From contig CALSSE010000010.1 of NCBI GenBank assembly GCA_943788935.1, positions 62,001-126,000 of the forward strand: a stretch of 64,000 bases of DNA. Reading direction: 5' to 3'. The notes beneath the pieces are model-generated. The model ran no database searches. It had not been told where the DNA came from and was given only the letters and a program-made list of their open reading frames with translations. A program made the translations under genes and the position numbers. Positions 27,623-36,679 of the stretch are shown piece after piece (positions within the stretch are counted from its first letter, which is position 1; each line of letters begins with the position of its first letter). The DNA is from an uncultured bacterium. GTDB lineage: Bacteria > Myxococcota_A > Bradymonadia > UBA7976 > VGTA01.

Positions 27623-28406
27623 TTACCTTTGTCTACAAACAATGTTTATAAATACATGTTATTTTTTATAGCATTAATCCATTGATAACGTTTGGTAAGT
27701 TGTGAATGCGTACTTAGTTAAAATAGATGTCTATATATGTAAACAATACCAAGAAGATTTATTGCATAAGCGATTTGGGCGAGAATTAAATAGATATTGG
27801 TTCTATATTAATTAAATATGAACCAAAATACTTGTAATAGATCGATATCTTTCCCAAATAAATCATTGAATATTATGCTAAACGATTCAGTAAGGCGATT
27901 GATCAAGATTAGCCATTTATTTTAATAGGGCTTAGTTTTGACGGAATCATTGCGGTGGAAACTACCAAAATCACTGCACCAATTTGCACAATATAAATTT
28001 ACTCTGTAGACCATCGTGACAAACTACCAAATCTGTCCAAATTTATAGTTAAAACAGGCTTAACAAGACTATTCCGTAGGTTGTGCTTTTTAGAATTTCT
28101 CTGAGATCTTTATTATCCCGAACAACACTAGCCGTGGTGGAAGTTGGGACTACTAGGCCGACGGCTGTGAGGTGTCTAGCCGCAGCTACTACTCGACCGA
28201 CTACCGCCTCGACAACCTTGTTCTGAGTTTCTCTAGGTCACTTGTCTAGTTCACTATAGAATCGCACTCAGGGCGCACATCCCAAACGCCACAATAGCAA
28301 ACACTGTTCTTTGACTTATTAGACTCGCTAATATATTTTGCGTTCTGCCTATTTTATCTATCCCTTTATTTAAACAAGATATAGCCATTCACCAAGGATT
28401 TAGTAG
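27623..28406. other. 784-bp AT-rich gap with a GC-rich patch
   Basis: No gene is recognised. Most is AT-rich. A GC-rich patch at about 28130-28220 stands out; on the minus strand it reads VVEAVVGRVVAAARHLTAVGLVVPTSTTASVVRDNKDLREIL without a start, and a short hydrophobic piece (VFAIVAFGMCALSAIL) lies just upstream in another stretch. It could be a decayed gene. Confidence 0.35.
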
Positions 28407-29105
28407 ATGCTCGATACCCTACCTATTCCATCTCCTTTGCTATTTTGGGGATTCATCGCACTCTCCATTGCCATGGCAGGTATCCTTGTTTTTACCACTC
28501 ACTACACATCCGGAGTTCGTAGCGGTCGTGTCTCTCTAATGGTCGCAACGGTCTGGATGGGACTCACAGCTGTATTGGGTTGGGCCGGATATTTGGATGC
28601 ATGGGCACCTCCGAGGATGTTGATTATTATCATCACGATGTTAGCTGGATTAGCTTGGGCGTCGAGACAAAAATGGACAGAGCGACTGGGCGATCTACCA
28701 CTGTCACTATTGGTCGGATTTCAATCCTTTCGGATTCTGGTTGAATTACTACTTCATCAAGCTGTAATGGAGGGTATTGCTCACCCCACCATGACTTGGA
28801 CAGGTACGAACTTCGACATTATTGCGGGTGTTTCGGCGCTGCTACTAGCCCCCTTTGCACAACGCCTCAATCAGAGGTTTCTTCAAGGTTGGAACCTACT
28901 TATGGCCGCCGTGCTTGTAGTAACCGTCGTCGCTGGAGTTTTAGCGACTCCATCACCGTTTCGTCAAATCATAGGCGAGCCTGCAAACGGCTTTGTTGCA
29001 GGCTTTCCATTCGTGTGGCTTATTTCTGTTTTGGTATTTTCCGCTTGGCTAGGACATATAGTACTCTTTCGACGACTTAACCGTCCGAGAACAACAGATT
29101 CTTAA
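28407..29105 (+). CDS. hypothetical integral membrane protein, seven helices
   Basis: 232 residues with about seven membrane segments: LLFWGFIALSIAMAGILVF, VSLMVATVWMGLTAVLGWAGY, MLIIIITMLAGLAWA, LPLSLLVGFQSFRILVELLL, IIAGVSALLLAPFA, NLLMAAVLVVTVVAGVLA and FVWLISVLVFSAWLGHIVLF. The pattern R-hydrophobic-E-LL-H (FRILVELLLHQAVMEG) is conserved in a family of uncharacterised bacterial membrane proteins that I know only as hypothetical. It has no neighbours to suggest a role. Confidence 0.65.
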   Translation: MLDTLPIPSPLLFWGFIALSIAMAGILVFTTHYTSGVRSGRVSLMVATVWMGLTAVLGWAGYLDAWAPPRMLIIIITMLAGLAWASRQKWTERLGDLPLSLLVGFQSFRILVELLLHQAVMEGIAHPTMTWTGTNFDIIAGVSALLLAPFAQRLNQRFLQGWNLLMAAVLVVTVVAGVLATPSPFRQIIGEPANGFVAGFPFVWLISVLVFSAWLGHIVLFRRLNRPRTTDS

Positions 29106-29173
29106 GAGGTCATCGCCCAATACACAGACGTTACTGGTCTGAACTCACGCTCCGAATAGCTTTGTCATATAAG

Positions 29174-29643
29174 GGCTTTGTTGCATAAGTAAAAACACAT
29201 TCAATCAATGACTTAGACAACACAATCTTGTGATTCAACCTTCATGCGACCAGCGTACGTAGAGGACTGCCTAACAATCTAAATTATTTCAGAATATTAT
29301 AGGCGATGATAGACTCTACTTTTCGTGAGTTTTTATCTCTTACTCTGAGTTCATCCCCAACTAGTTTTTTGTATCGAAAGAACATATTTCCAACCTCACT
29401 ATGACGGTAGTAAACAGATGTTCTTCTCCAGGATAACACACCATCTTCTTTAACCGATTTTACATGAACATCTCTTTGTCTCAAAGCGGCTTTGTTAAAC
29501 GCCGAGATCACTGCGTCTGTTCGAGGATGAATCAACAGTTTCTGATAGGTTGAGCCACGATCAATGGCTGCTTGATATACATCGATTTGATTAAATGTCT
29601 TATCAGCAGTGAGCTTGCTAATAGAGTTAGCTTGCTTAATCAA
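29174..29643 (-). mobile_element. IS903-like relic, transposase C-terminal 119 codons
   Basis: Left end GGCTTTGTTGCATAAG at 29174. An open minus frame 29284-29643 encodes SKLTADKTFNQIDVYQAAIDRG (second Asp region), LIHPRTDAVISAF and YYRHSEVGNMFFRYKKLVGDELRVRD. This is the best preserved C-terminal half of the family here. The N-terminal half is missing where the decayed RTX tail begins (29700). Confidence 0.8.
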
Positions 29644-29699
29644 GTCTGGAGCGATGTTTTCATCAGGCTACCTTGGCTACTTTGGCAGACCTTGGTTGA

Positions 29700-30033
29700 T
29701 TAATCCTCATAACCTGGACAATTAATCGTATCGATGGTTGTCCCATTGATGATTTGCTCATGAATCACAATGCGCCCGCCTGATTCCATAAGTAATCTTA
29801 GGTTATCATCACTGATTGATTGACGCCTCACTATTGCTCCGTTTCGGCAGCGCAGTCGATCATTGCCGCCACCATCGGGATATATATGAATCACATCATC
29901 ATTTGGTGTATAGGTTTAGTCACCCTCCCCGCCATAAAGGTGATCTGTTCCTTGCCCACGAAGCGTATCATTACCACGCAGATAATTACCTCGACTATCA
30001 CCAACAATCGTATCTGAGTCATCTGTGCCATTA
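29700..30033 (-). pseudogene. tail of an RTX-repeat protein, truncated by the IS4 copy
   Basis: Minus strand. Encodes DSDTIVGDSRGNYLRGNDTLRGQGTDHLYGGEGD, then an in-frame TAA, then TYTPNDDVIHIYPDGGGNDRLRC and a tail ending CPGYED. Residue for residue it parallels the end of the intact 33518-34990 protein (VVHIYPNGGGNDRLWC ... CPGFEE). It keeps only about one and a half calcium-binding nonapeptides, carries a nonsense codon, and is cut off at the IS4 left end (30034). Confidence 0.8.
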
Positions 30034-31422
30034 TCAATGAGGTGGACAGTTTGTCATAAGGCATTTCCCATCTCAAGCGGCTAAAACGCCTGTTTCATAG
30101 GACTGCTCATAGACCTGTCTGACTTTCTCTCGGGTCAGCTGATCATCTAAAGTCGAAATAAATCGATTAAGTAATAGTTGGTTGTACTTACGGAGCTTGA
30201 GAGAGCCGATTGAACCGACGCGATGACGTAGGCAGATACCCTCTGAGAGCGCCCAAGAGCGATCTTCAAGACGAAGTAAGTTAAGCGCAGTGAGTGAGCT
30301 GTTGGCGAAGTGCTCTTGACCCTTCGAATCAAGAACTTGACTATGCCCCAAACCTGTATGTTGTTTGGCGTCTCGGAACAAAAACTCGATCTGGAAACGG
30401 GACTCATAAAGGTTCAGTATCTCCTCTGCGCCGAGTGAGAGATCTGTGCTGCATAGCACGCGTCGGTTACCCCGGCGATCTACCTTGATCACGACCTTGA
30501 TATTCCGATCCCAGGCAGCATAGTTCACAACTTTTGAGTAGACTTGAGAGTCTTCACGCAGGTGATCATCGCGCTGAAATGAGCCTAAATCTTCGTAGTC
30601 TACACGACCTGCATAGAGTTTCGGCCTCCCTTTCCCTTTGTAATCACCTTGATAGAGGTATCGAAGCGCAGCGTCACGTCGTAACAAGGTCACGATCTCA
30701 AAGCCTTCATCGATGAGCGCTGAGATGAATCCAGCGCGTGCATAGTAGCCATCAGCGACGACGTGCCGTGAGAACTCTTGAAGCTCTTCGCTTCTTAAGC
30801 AGAGCTCCCCTTCCGCGACTTGGAGTGCGCTCTGATCAACGCTTTGATGCATAGAGAGTGCATAAGCAGAGCGCTCCTCAAGATTCACAATCGCGATGAG
30901 GTTCATCTCAAGACCTCTCTCTAGCTTGTTTATTGCCCTGCTAGAGCCATTATGAAAGTAAGCTAAACCCTCTGTTTCGGCACCGCTCTTACGCAAGAAA
31001 GTCGCATCAATCAGGATCGCCTGGCTGGGTGAGCCGGCGCAAACTCTTTGAGGATTTTGAGAGATCACTTGGTGTCTTGAGAGTAATCGCGTGTTGAACT
31101 CCAAGAAGTCAAAGTCCTCTGAGGCCCATCTCCGCAACCTCTTCTCGCTACCAGCACCATATCTCGATAGGTTACGCATCGTGGCTCTCCCTGTGAAGCA
31201 CATGAGCGCTCCTAACAGGGCGATGAATGACTTCTTTTGTGGCTTGAAAACTTCAGGCATCCATGAGAGAACTTGATCGACGTAAGTCATGAGAGAGACT
31301 CGCTTATTTGGTTGTGTGGTAACTCCCAAAATATCGGGTCTCTCTCGCTTTTTCTAGCTCTTTGATGAAGTTGAACTGATACCTCTCAAATTTGCTTAAT
31401 CACAAACTGTCCACCTCATTGA
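30034..31422 (-). mobile_element. IS4-family insertion sequence with 21-bp inverted repeats
   Basis: 1389 bp. Perfect 21-bp ends: 30034-30054 (TCAATGAGGTGGACAGTTTG..) and its exact complement at 31402-31422. One intact transposase fills it on the minus strand. The flanks (CCATTA / GAGCGTG) show no target duplication. They belong to two different broken genes facing away from each other, so the present junctions probably arose by recombination after insertion. Confidence 0.88.
30073..31290 (-). CDS. IS4-family DDE transposase
   Basis: 405 residues from the ATG at 31290; a TTG at 31329 would add 13 residues but is less likely. It is a cut-and-paste transposase. The first Asp is in AILIDATFLRKSG, the second in RHVVADGYYARAGFI, and the IS4 signature Tyr-x2-Arg-x3-Glu-x6-Lys is seen as YESRFQIEFLFRDAKQHTG. 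Between them lies the usual beta insertion (SKVVNYAAWDRNIKVVIKVDRRGNRRVLCSTDL). The N-terminal helical domain includes ALLGALMCFTGRATMRNLSRYG. No damage is visible, so this copy may be active. It may also supply one of the sequence identities used for the local rearrangement. Confidence 0.9.
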   Translation of the reverse strand: MTYVDQVLSWMPEVFKPQKKSFIALLGALMCFTGRATMRNLSRYGAGSEKRLRRWASEDFDFLEFNTRLLSRHQVISQNPQRVCAGSPSQAILIDATFLRKSGAETEGLAYFHNGSSRAINKLERGLEMNLIAIVNLEERSAYALSMHQSVDQSALQVAEGELCLRSEELQEFSRHVVADGYYARAGFISALIDEGFEIVTLLRRDAALRYLYQGDYKGKGRPKLYAGRVDYEDLGSFQRDDHLREDSQVYSKVVNYAAWDRNIKVVIKVDRRGNRRVLCSTDLSLGAEEILNLYESRFQIEFLFRDAKQHTGLGHSQVLDSKGQEHFANSSLTALNLLRLEDRSWALSEGICLRHRVGSIGSLKLRKYNQLLLNRFISTLDDQLTREKVRQVYEQSYETGVLAA

Positions 31423-32082
31423 GAGCGTGAGACCATTATTTGTCTTGAGAAGATTGGAAACATCGACGCACCCGTTGCAGAAAAGGGGACATGTAATGGA
31501 GACAGTGGTGGCCCAATACATTATCGAGGTCAACAAATCGGTATCGTCAGCTTTGGTTATCAGAGGAATGATCAATGTCTTGGAGGAACTGTCGGTGGTT
31601 ATACACGAGTCTCAAGTTATCTTCGTTGGATTGACCAACATATAGCACAGTCAGAGGGTCGTGATCCTGGAGCGATCATCAATCGGTTCGTGACGGGATC
31701 ACAGATTTCTCTCAAAACCTCTAAAGGGCAATATGTTGTCGCTCAGAACGGAGGCGGTGGCTATGTTACTGCTAGACGGGATCAGAGAGACGCTTGGGAA
31801 ACCTTTGAGGTGATTGAGCAAGGTGGAGATCTAATCTCGCTACGCACCAATGATGGTTCATTCTTGAGCGCAGAAGGAGGCGGCGGACGTGGTCTTTTTG
31901 CGGACAGGCGCCTAATAGGGAGATGGGAGATCTTCAAAGTCATACACAGAGGAGGAGATCGCTTTGCGCTGCAAAGCTCTTCAGGACACTACCTCGTCGC
32001 AGAAGATGGTGGAAACCAGGACGTCAACGCTAACCGTGATTCGATAGGAGCCTGGGAAGAATTCCACATTCACACCCATTAA
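31423..32082 (+). pseudogene. 5'-truncated trypsin-like protease with a C-terminal fascin-like beta-trefoil
   Basis: Open directly from the IS4 right end with no start codon. It begins inside an S1 (chymotrypsin-fold) protease: TIICLEKIGN...GTCNGDSGGPIHYRG holds the catalytic Ser, then VSFGYQRNDQCLGGTVGGYTRVSSYLRWI ends the fold. After a short linker three similar units follow (ISLKTSKGQYVVAQNGGGG; ISLRTNDGSFLSAEGGGG; FALQSSSGHYLVAEDGG), each with W-E-x-F, as in fascin-like/actin-cross-linker beta-trefoils that bind sugars or proteins. His and Asp of the protease are lost. An intact protease without trefoil lies 480 bp downstream. Confidence 0.82.
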
Positions 32083-32563
32083 ACGGGCTCACTCCCTAGT
32101 ATGGTACCAGCGTAAACCTTTCCCTCAATCTAATATATTGTCTATTGAAAAGGAATAAATGCCATCTGTTTAACTTTGAAAGTCTAATAAATATGTGAAG
32201 CATCTCAGATAAGTGATCATAGATCATCACTTTAAGAATAATGGCACTCCCTCTTTGGTCTTTTTCTTAATCTAGATGACATTTGTGCTTATTTGCGCGG
32301 TTAATCTCTAACCATCGGGTAAAGCAAGGGGGGATGATTGACCCCTAATTGAACTGAGAATTTAAAATATGAGGGAACGCTTGACCCCAGGTCACATAGT
32401 TCATAGACCCCAGAAATTTAATTGGAACATGGGGGTTGAAATTTTAATACAATAAAAACATGCACTTAGCTTATTGTAAAGATTGGCACGAGATATGCTT
32501 TAGAATGAAGCATGCTTGATCTAAGCTCAATCACTTTGAGGCACACTCACAAGGACTCGAATC
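32083..32563. other. 480-bp gap
   Basis: No gene is recognised. It holds a short patch with recurring words TTGACCCC and TAGACCCCAG near 32340-32420. The end carries the leader of the protease gene (CACAAGGACT before the ATG). Nothing else is seen. Confidence 0.5.
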
Positions 32564-33397
32564 ATGAATAAGTTTTCACACTCTTGCTCAATCTTTTCTT
32601 TAATGACTTCAGTTGCTTTCACTATTGGCTGTGCAGACATGACAGTGGTTGAGAATGATGCCAATGTCGTCAATAAGATATTGGGTGGTAAGAATGCACA
32701 AGCACCAGATTGGATGGTATCTTTGACTCTCAATGATAATTTCCATTGTGGTGGTACTTTAATCCATAGGGATTGGGTATTGACCGCAGCCCACTGTGTG
32801 GACTCGGCACCGAAACAAAATTTTAAAGTCTGTGTGGGTCAAACTAAACGTAGCAAGTGCGCAGCAGCCGATGAGTCATCGGTTAAAAGGGTCATTCGAC
32901 ACGGTGACTTTACACGGGCAAATCTACTTAATGGACATGACATCGCTTTACTTAAACTTAAGAAAAGCTTTAATAACCGTAATCTTTCACCACTAGCACA
33001 ACCTAGTAATGAGCCACGCACTGGGCAAAAGGTTGAAGCTTTGGGGTGGGGCGTTTCTGACTATGATAGCGCCAATCCCAACCCTAATCGTTTACAACGA
33101 ATAAAACTTCCATTCATCAGTAATACAGATTGTAGATTGGTTTATGGTTCAGGGTTAGATAACACTTTAGTGTGTGCATCAGCAAAAGGGGAAACTGATG
33201 AAGTCGCCGATCGAAGTATTTGTAATGGTGATAGTGGTGGACCGATCCACTTCAGAGGCGTACAAGTCGGTGTTGCCAGTTTTGTAACAATTAATCAGTT
33301 CGATCGTTGTACTGCGAATGGAGCAAACGTCTTTACTCGAATCTCTTCTTTCCAAAACTGGATTGCGAATAAGACCGGTGGAGATGTTAGATTTTAA
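32564..33397 (+). CDS. secreted S1-family (chymotrypsin-fold) serine protease, lipoprotein signal
   Basis: 277 residues. Signal peptide ends TIGC (Cys23), so it is probably lipid-anchored or exported. Mature-type start ILGGKNA at 39-45, the usual site of zymogen activation. The catalytic triad is complete: His77 in LTAAHCV, Asp126 in GHDIALLKL, Ser224 in CNGDSGGP. Disulfide partners are visible (Cys62-Cys78, Cys190/Cys204, Cys220). The residue aligned with trypsin Asp189 is Ser218, as in chymotrypsin, so a preference for Arg/Lys is not expected. It is related to the broken protease at 31423. A role in predation or nutrient digestion is an inference. Confidence 0.9.
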   Translation: MNKFSHSCSIFSLMTSVAFTIGCADMTVVENDANVVNKILGGKNAQAPDWMVSLTLNDNFHCGGTLIHRDWVLTAAHCVDSAPKQNFKVCVGQTKRSKCAAADESSVKRVIRHGDFTRANLLNGHDIALLKLKKSFNNRNLSPLAQPSNEPRTGQKVEALGWGVSDYDSANPNPNRLQRIKLPFISNTDCRLVYGSGLDNTLVCASAKGETDEVADRSICNGDSGGPIHFRGVQVGVASFVTINQFDRCTANGANVFTRISSFQNWIANKTGGDVRF

Positions 33398-33517
33398 TCT
33401 AGAGTAGGGGGGAGCTCTAGATACCCGTAAGGTCAAAAAATCATTTTCTCTTAATCCAACTATTTATGCAACATATCCTAAATACAGACAATTACAAAAT
33501 ACCTTTGGAGACTTAAG

Positions 33518-34990
33518 ATGAAGTGTCATCAAATAGCCATTCTATTTATCCTTGTTCTGAACTCTTGTGTTGAAGCCACTGATTCAGAGTCAAAACTTTC
33601 TTCTGTGTCGATTCCGACTCCCGAACGAGATGAAGTAGGAGCAGAATGTGAATATGATGAAGAATGTAGATCTTTCTACTGCTTTATCGATAGCGGAGAT
33701 GATGTTGGTACCTGTACAGAATCATGTGATATCGACTCTGAGGATTGCTCGGACGACTTTGAATGCAGAGATTCGGAAGAGGGGCCTATCTGCCTCCTAA
33801 ACGGTGTCAACACTTGTGATGATGAAGATGAAGCAAGTGAAGAGTGTGCTGGGGAAGAACCGGCTGGGGAAGAACCGGCTGGGGAAGAACCGGCTGGGGA
33901 AGAACCGGCTGGGGAAGAACCGGCTGGGGAAGAACCGGCTGGGGAAGAACCGGCTGGGGAAGAACCGGCTGGGGAAGAACCGGCTGGGGAAGAACCGGCT
34001 GGGGAAGAGCCGGCTGGGGTCATAAGTCCAGAATGTGGTAATGGCATAAGGGAAGGAGATGAGGAGTGTGACTTAGAGCCTGATTGCTCTATCGACTGCG
34101 AATGGAGTGATAATATACCAGAGTGTGGCAACGGGGTACGCGAAGCCGATGAAGAATGTGATGGGGAAAATAACTGTGCAGGCGACTGTACGATTATCCA
34201 ACTAAATGAACCAGAGTGTGGCAATGGAGTAAGAGAGGGCGATGAAGAATGTGATGGAGAACCCAACTGTACCATTAATTGTATAATTAGGGAGCCCGAT
34301 CCCATTTGTGGTAACGGAATAAGAGAGGCAGGGGAAGAGTGTGATGGCGGCCCTAACTGTACCAACATTTGTACTATTATGGAGCCAACCAGTCCCGTTT
34401 GCGGAAACGGAATAAGAGAAGATGGAGAGGCATGTGATGGCACAATGGCTTGTTCGTTAGATTGTACTTCATATAATGGTGGAGAGGGACCGGATACGAT
34501 CGTTGCTGATGATCGAGATAACCGTTTACGTGGCAACGGTGGTGATGATGTCCTTCGAGGGCGAGATGGGAACGATGAGATACTTGGTGGTGCTGGAAAC
34601 GATAGTATAGAGGGTGGGAACGGGGATGATACCCTCAAAGGACAAGGCGGAAATGATCAACTCCGTGGTGGAGATGGAAATGATATTTTAGAGGGAGGAT
34701 CAGGTAATGACCAATTACGTGGTGGCTCAGGTACTGATCATCTGTATGGAGAGGGTGGTGATGATACCTACAACTATGTCCAAGGTGATGGAGTCGTGCA
34801 TATTTATCCTAATGGTGGAGGCAATGATCGCCTTTGGTGCCGTCAAGGAGCAACTGTCATGAGACAACAAATCCGTGATGCTAATGTGAGACTCTTTATG
34901 ACGGATGGCGGACGAATTGTACTTCATGAACAAGCAATCAATAATGGTACAACGGTCGATACCATCGATTGCCCTGGTTTTGAGGAATAG
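33518..34990 (+). CDS. lipoprotein with (GEEPA)11, five Cys-rich repeats and RTX calcium-binding repeats
   Basis: 490 residues, start preceded by GGAGAC. Signal peptide ends LNSC (Cys17). A Cys-rich module (ECEYDEECRSFYCFIDSGDDVGTCTESC) is followed by eleven GEEPA pentapeptides forming an acidic spacer. Then come five repeats of the CGNGIREGDEECDG..NC type (Myxococcota DUF4215-like) and about nine RTX nonapeptides (GGNDQLRGG, DGNDILEGG and similar) that fold into a calcium-loaded beta-roll. The end, HIYPNGGGNDRLWC...CPGFEE, matches the decayed copy at 29700. RTX repeats usually sit in type-I-secreted proteins; here a lipobox is present instead, so Sec export and surface anchoring are more likely. 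No enzyme domain is present. Confidence 0.88.
   Translation: MKCHQIAILFILVLNSCVEATDSESKLSSVSIPTPERDEVGAECEYDEECRSFYCFIDSGDDVGTCTESCDIDSEDCSDDFECRDSEEGPICLLNGVNTCDDEDEASEECAGEEPAGEEPAGEEPAGEEPAGEEPAGEEPAGEEPAGEEPAGEEPAGEEPAGEEPAGVISPECGNGIREGDEECDLEPDCSIDCEWSDNIPECGNGVREADEECDGENNCAGDCTIIQLNEPECGNGVREGDEECDGEPNCTINCIIREPDPICGNGIREAGEECDGGPNCTNICTIMEPTSPVCGNGIREDGEACDGTMACSLDCTSYNGGEGPDTIVADDRDNRLRGNGGDDVLRGRDGNDEILGGAGNDSIEGGNGDDTLKGQGGNDQLRGGDGNDILEGGSGNDQLRGGSGTDHLYGEGGDDTYNYVQGDGVVHIYPNGGGNDRLWCRQGATVMRQQIRDANVRLFMTDGGRIVLHEQAINNGTTVDTIDCPGFEE
33851..34015 (+). repeat. 11 x 15-bp coding minisatellite (GEEPA)
   Basis: Eleven units of GGGGAAGAACCGGCT in the frame of the lipoprotein; only the last differs (AGAGCC, silent). 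Near-identity suggests recent expansion. Confidence 0.95.
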
Positions 34991-35028
34991 AGCAACAGAG
35001 ATTAAGTAGAATATTGACGTTGGTGCAT

Positions 35029-35454
35029 GGCTTTGTTGCAGAAGTAAAGATACATCTAATCAATGACTTAGGTGACATCGATCTTTTGATTTGGTCTTCA
35101 TGCAACCAACGTACTTTGAGGACTGCCTAACAGTTTAAATTGATTCAGAATATTACATGCGATGATAGACTCTATTCTCCGTAAGTTTTCACCTCTCGCT
35201 CTGAGTTCATCACTAATCAGTTTTTTTGTATCGAAAGAACATGTTTTCAACTTCACTTTGACGGTAGTAACCAGATGTTCTCATTCATTTCAATGGTTAG
35301 GTCTGAGTACAGCTTGGGCCGACCTAGTCTCTAATCTAGGTAGCTACTCCAAGATTCAATGACGTCTACTGAAAGCCATAAAGTGAGATCATCAAGATTG
35401 ATTAAAGATCGCTCATATGACCGCCTGTTGTGGGTAGACTTATTCATCAACGCT
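35029..35454 (-). mobile_element. second internally deleted IS903-like element
   Basis: From GGCTTTGTTGCAGAAG (35029) to the opposite end at 35454 (inward AGCGTTGATGAATAAG), 426 bp. Minus-strand pieces of the transposase N-terminus (LDDLTLWLSVDVIESWSS, RLGRPKLYSDLTIEM) join straight onto C-terminal sequence (RRIESIIACNILN). The middle with the catalytic Asps is deleted and the frames are broken. A 13-bp fragment GACGTTGGTGCAT of another end lies immediately before it, as at 7064. Confidence 0.75.
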
Positions 35455-35469
35455 ATGAGTCGGCACAAG

Positions 35470-36534
35470 TCAACGCCCACCACTCAGGTTCTGAGCAGAT
35501 AGGAACTGCCAGATGATCGTGTTGAGGTCGGCACCTTCGATCTCTATATCAAACCAAACGTGGTCACCGCCAACAACCTTGTAAAGTGCTACACTAGATT
35601 CACCATCACCACCAGTGTAGACGGAGCGTTCTACGGTGAGACCACGTGTACTAAAGCTGTCAGTCGCCGGTGGCATACTGATGTTGTTGTGATTGACCCA
35701 GAATGACACAGCCTCTTCGACAGGTAGCAGAAACCCCATGTAGCCATTATAGGGTCGAATGAAGTCTTGAGTACCGTTAAAGATGGCGATTGAGGTCGGG
35801 TGAGAGGCGTTACAATTACTTCTAGACTCGATGTACATCGATCCCGATACTGGCGCAATGGCCGCGATCCGATCGCTCAGATAGCAGGCTAGACCATATA
35901 CCATACCTGCACCATTAGAGTAGCCCGTAGCGTAGATTCGCTGATCATCGATGTTGAGCTGTTCCGCGAGCGTGTCGATCATCGACGTCACAAAGCCCAG
36001 ATCATCGGTATCACTCTTATTCAATTCAGAGTCTAACAATGGATTCCAGTGTGTCCCCTCTCCATCAAGGATACTGCCTTGAGGATAGACCAAGATCAAG
36101 CCCTCAGTATCCGCCAGGGGTCGCATGTTTACTACATCAAAGTGATTGTCTGCTGTATCACCATTACCGTGAAAATTGAACAATACAGGAGCTGCTCTGC
36201 TCGCCGAATAGGACTCGGGGATGTAAATCAGATATGACCGATTTTGATCATCATGCGTCAACATCGCTTGTGTCAATCCATAGGTAGGGTTCGGATACGC
36301 TGAGCCTGCGTCATCTCGATCTGTATTATCTTGAGTAACACCCCTATCGCTGACCCTTTCAGTGTCTATATCGGACTCTATGTAGGCGTCAGTGTCGTTC
36401 TCGTTGAGGCTAGTCTCTGCATCCACTGCTATTCTATTCATCTCGGCTTCACCCGAGCGCAGAGTTTTATTTGAGCACCCAAAGCTAACTAGCGCTAGAC
36501 AGTAAATCAAAATGTGCCAAGAGGGAGAGGTCAT
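35470..36534 (-). CDS. lipoprotein esterase of the LpqC/PHB-depolymerase family
   Basis: 354 residues. Signal peptide ends VSFGC (Cys20), then an acidic linker (DTDAYIESDIDTERVSD). The alpha/beta-hydrolase fold follows: oxyanion strand PVLFNFHGNGDTADN, nucleophile elbow ATGYSNGAGMVYGLA (Ser at about 204), AAIAPVSGSM, catalytic Asp in IFNGTQDFIRPYNG and His in VVGGDHVWFD. Such enzymes hydrolyse polyhydroxybutyrate or feruloyl-type esters outside the cell; which one cannot be read from the sequence. The full triad and a normal length make it likely active. A decayed relative is at 10213-10515. Confidence 0.85.
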   Translation of the reverse strand: MTSPSWHILIYCLALVSFGCSNKTLRSGEAEMNRIAVDAETSLNENDTDAYIESDIDTERVSDRGVTQDNTDRDDAGSAYPNPTYGLTQAMLTHDDQNRSYLIYIPESYSASRAAPVLFNFHGNGDTADNHFDVVNMRPLADTEGLILVYPQGSILDGEGTHWNPLLDSELNKSDTDDLGFVTSMIDTLAEQLNIDDQRIYATGYSNGAGMVYGLACYLSDRIAAIAPVSGSMYIESRSNCNASHPTSIAIFNGTQDFIRPYNGYMGFLLPVEEAVSFWVNHNNISMPPATDSFSTRGLTVERSVYTGGDGESSVALYKVVGGDHVWFDIEIEGADLNTIIWQFLSAQNLSGGR

Positions 36535-36679
36535 AAAGTACTCCTAAAACCTTTGAACTTTATATGAAGTCTTGAGTTCATATCGTAAAGAGGAATATTT
36601 AGATTAGCATACTTCAGTCAGTCATCAATTCAATCAGCGGATCATGATCTAGATAGGAGCCTATTTCCTTTTTACCAAC

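Noticed and set aside
30034-31422. Target-site duplication around the IS4 copy
   Set aside because: The apparent TCAAT/ATTGA match is part of the inverted repeat itself; flanks beyond differ.
31427-31645. 72-codon plus-strand ORF starting at 31427
   Set aside because: Wrong frame; the frame starting at 31423 encodes the protease end with GDSGGP and continues into the trefoil.
33676-34638. 320-codon open frame on the minus strand opposite the RTX lipoprotein
   Set aside because: It is Ser/Pro-rich noise created by the repeat-coding plus strand; the plus frame has a signal peptide, Cys-rich and RTX repeats.
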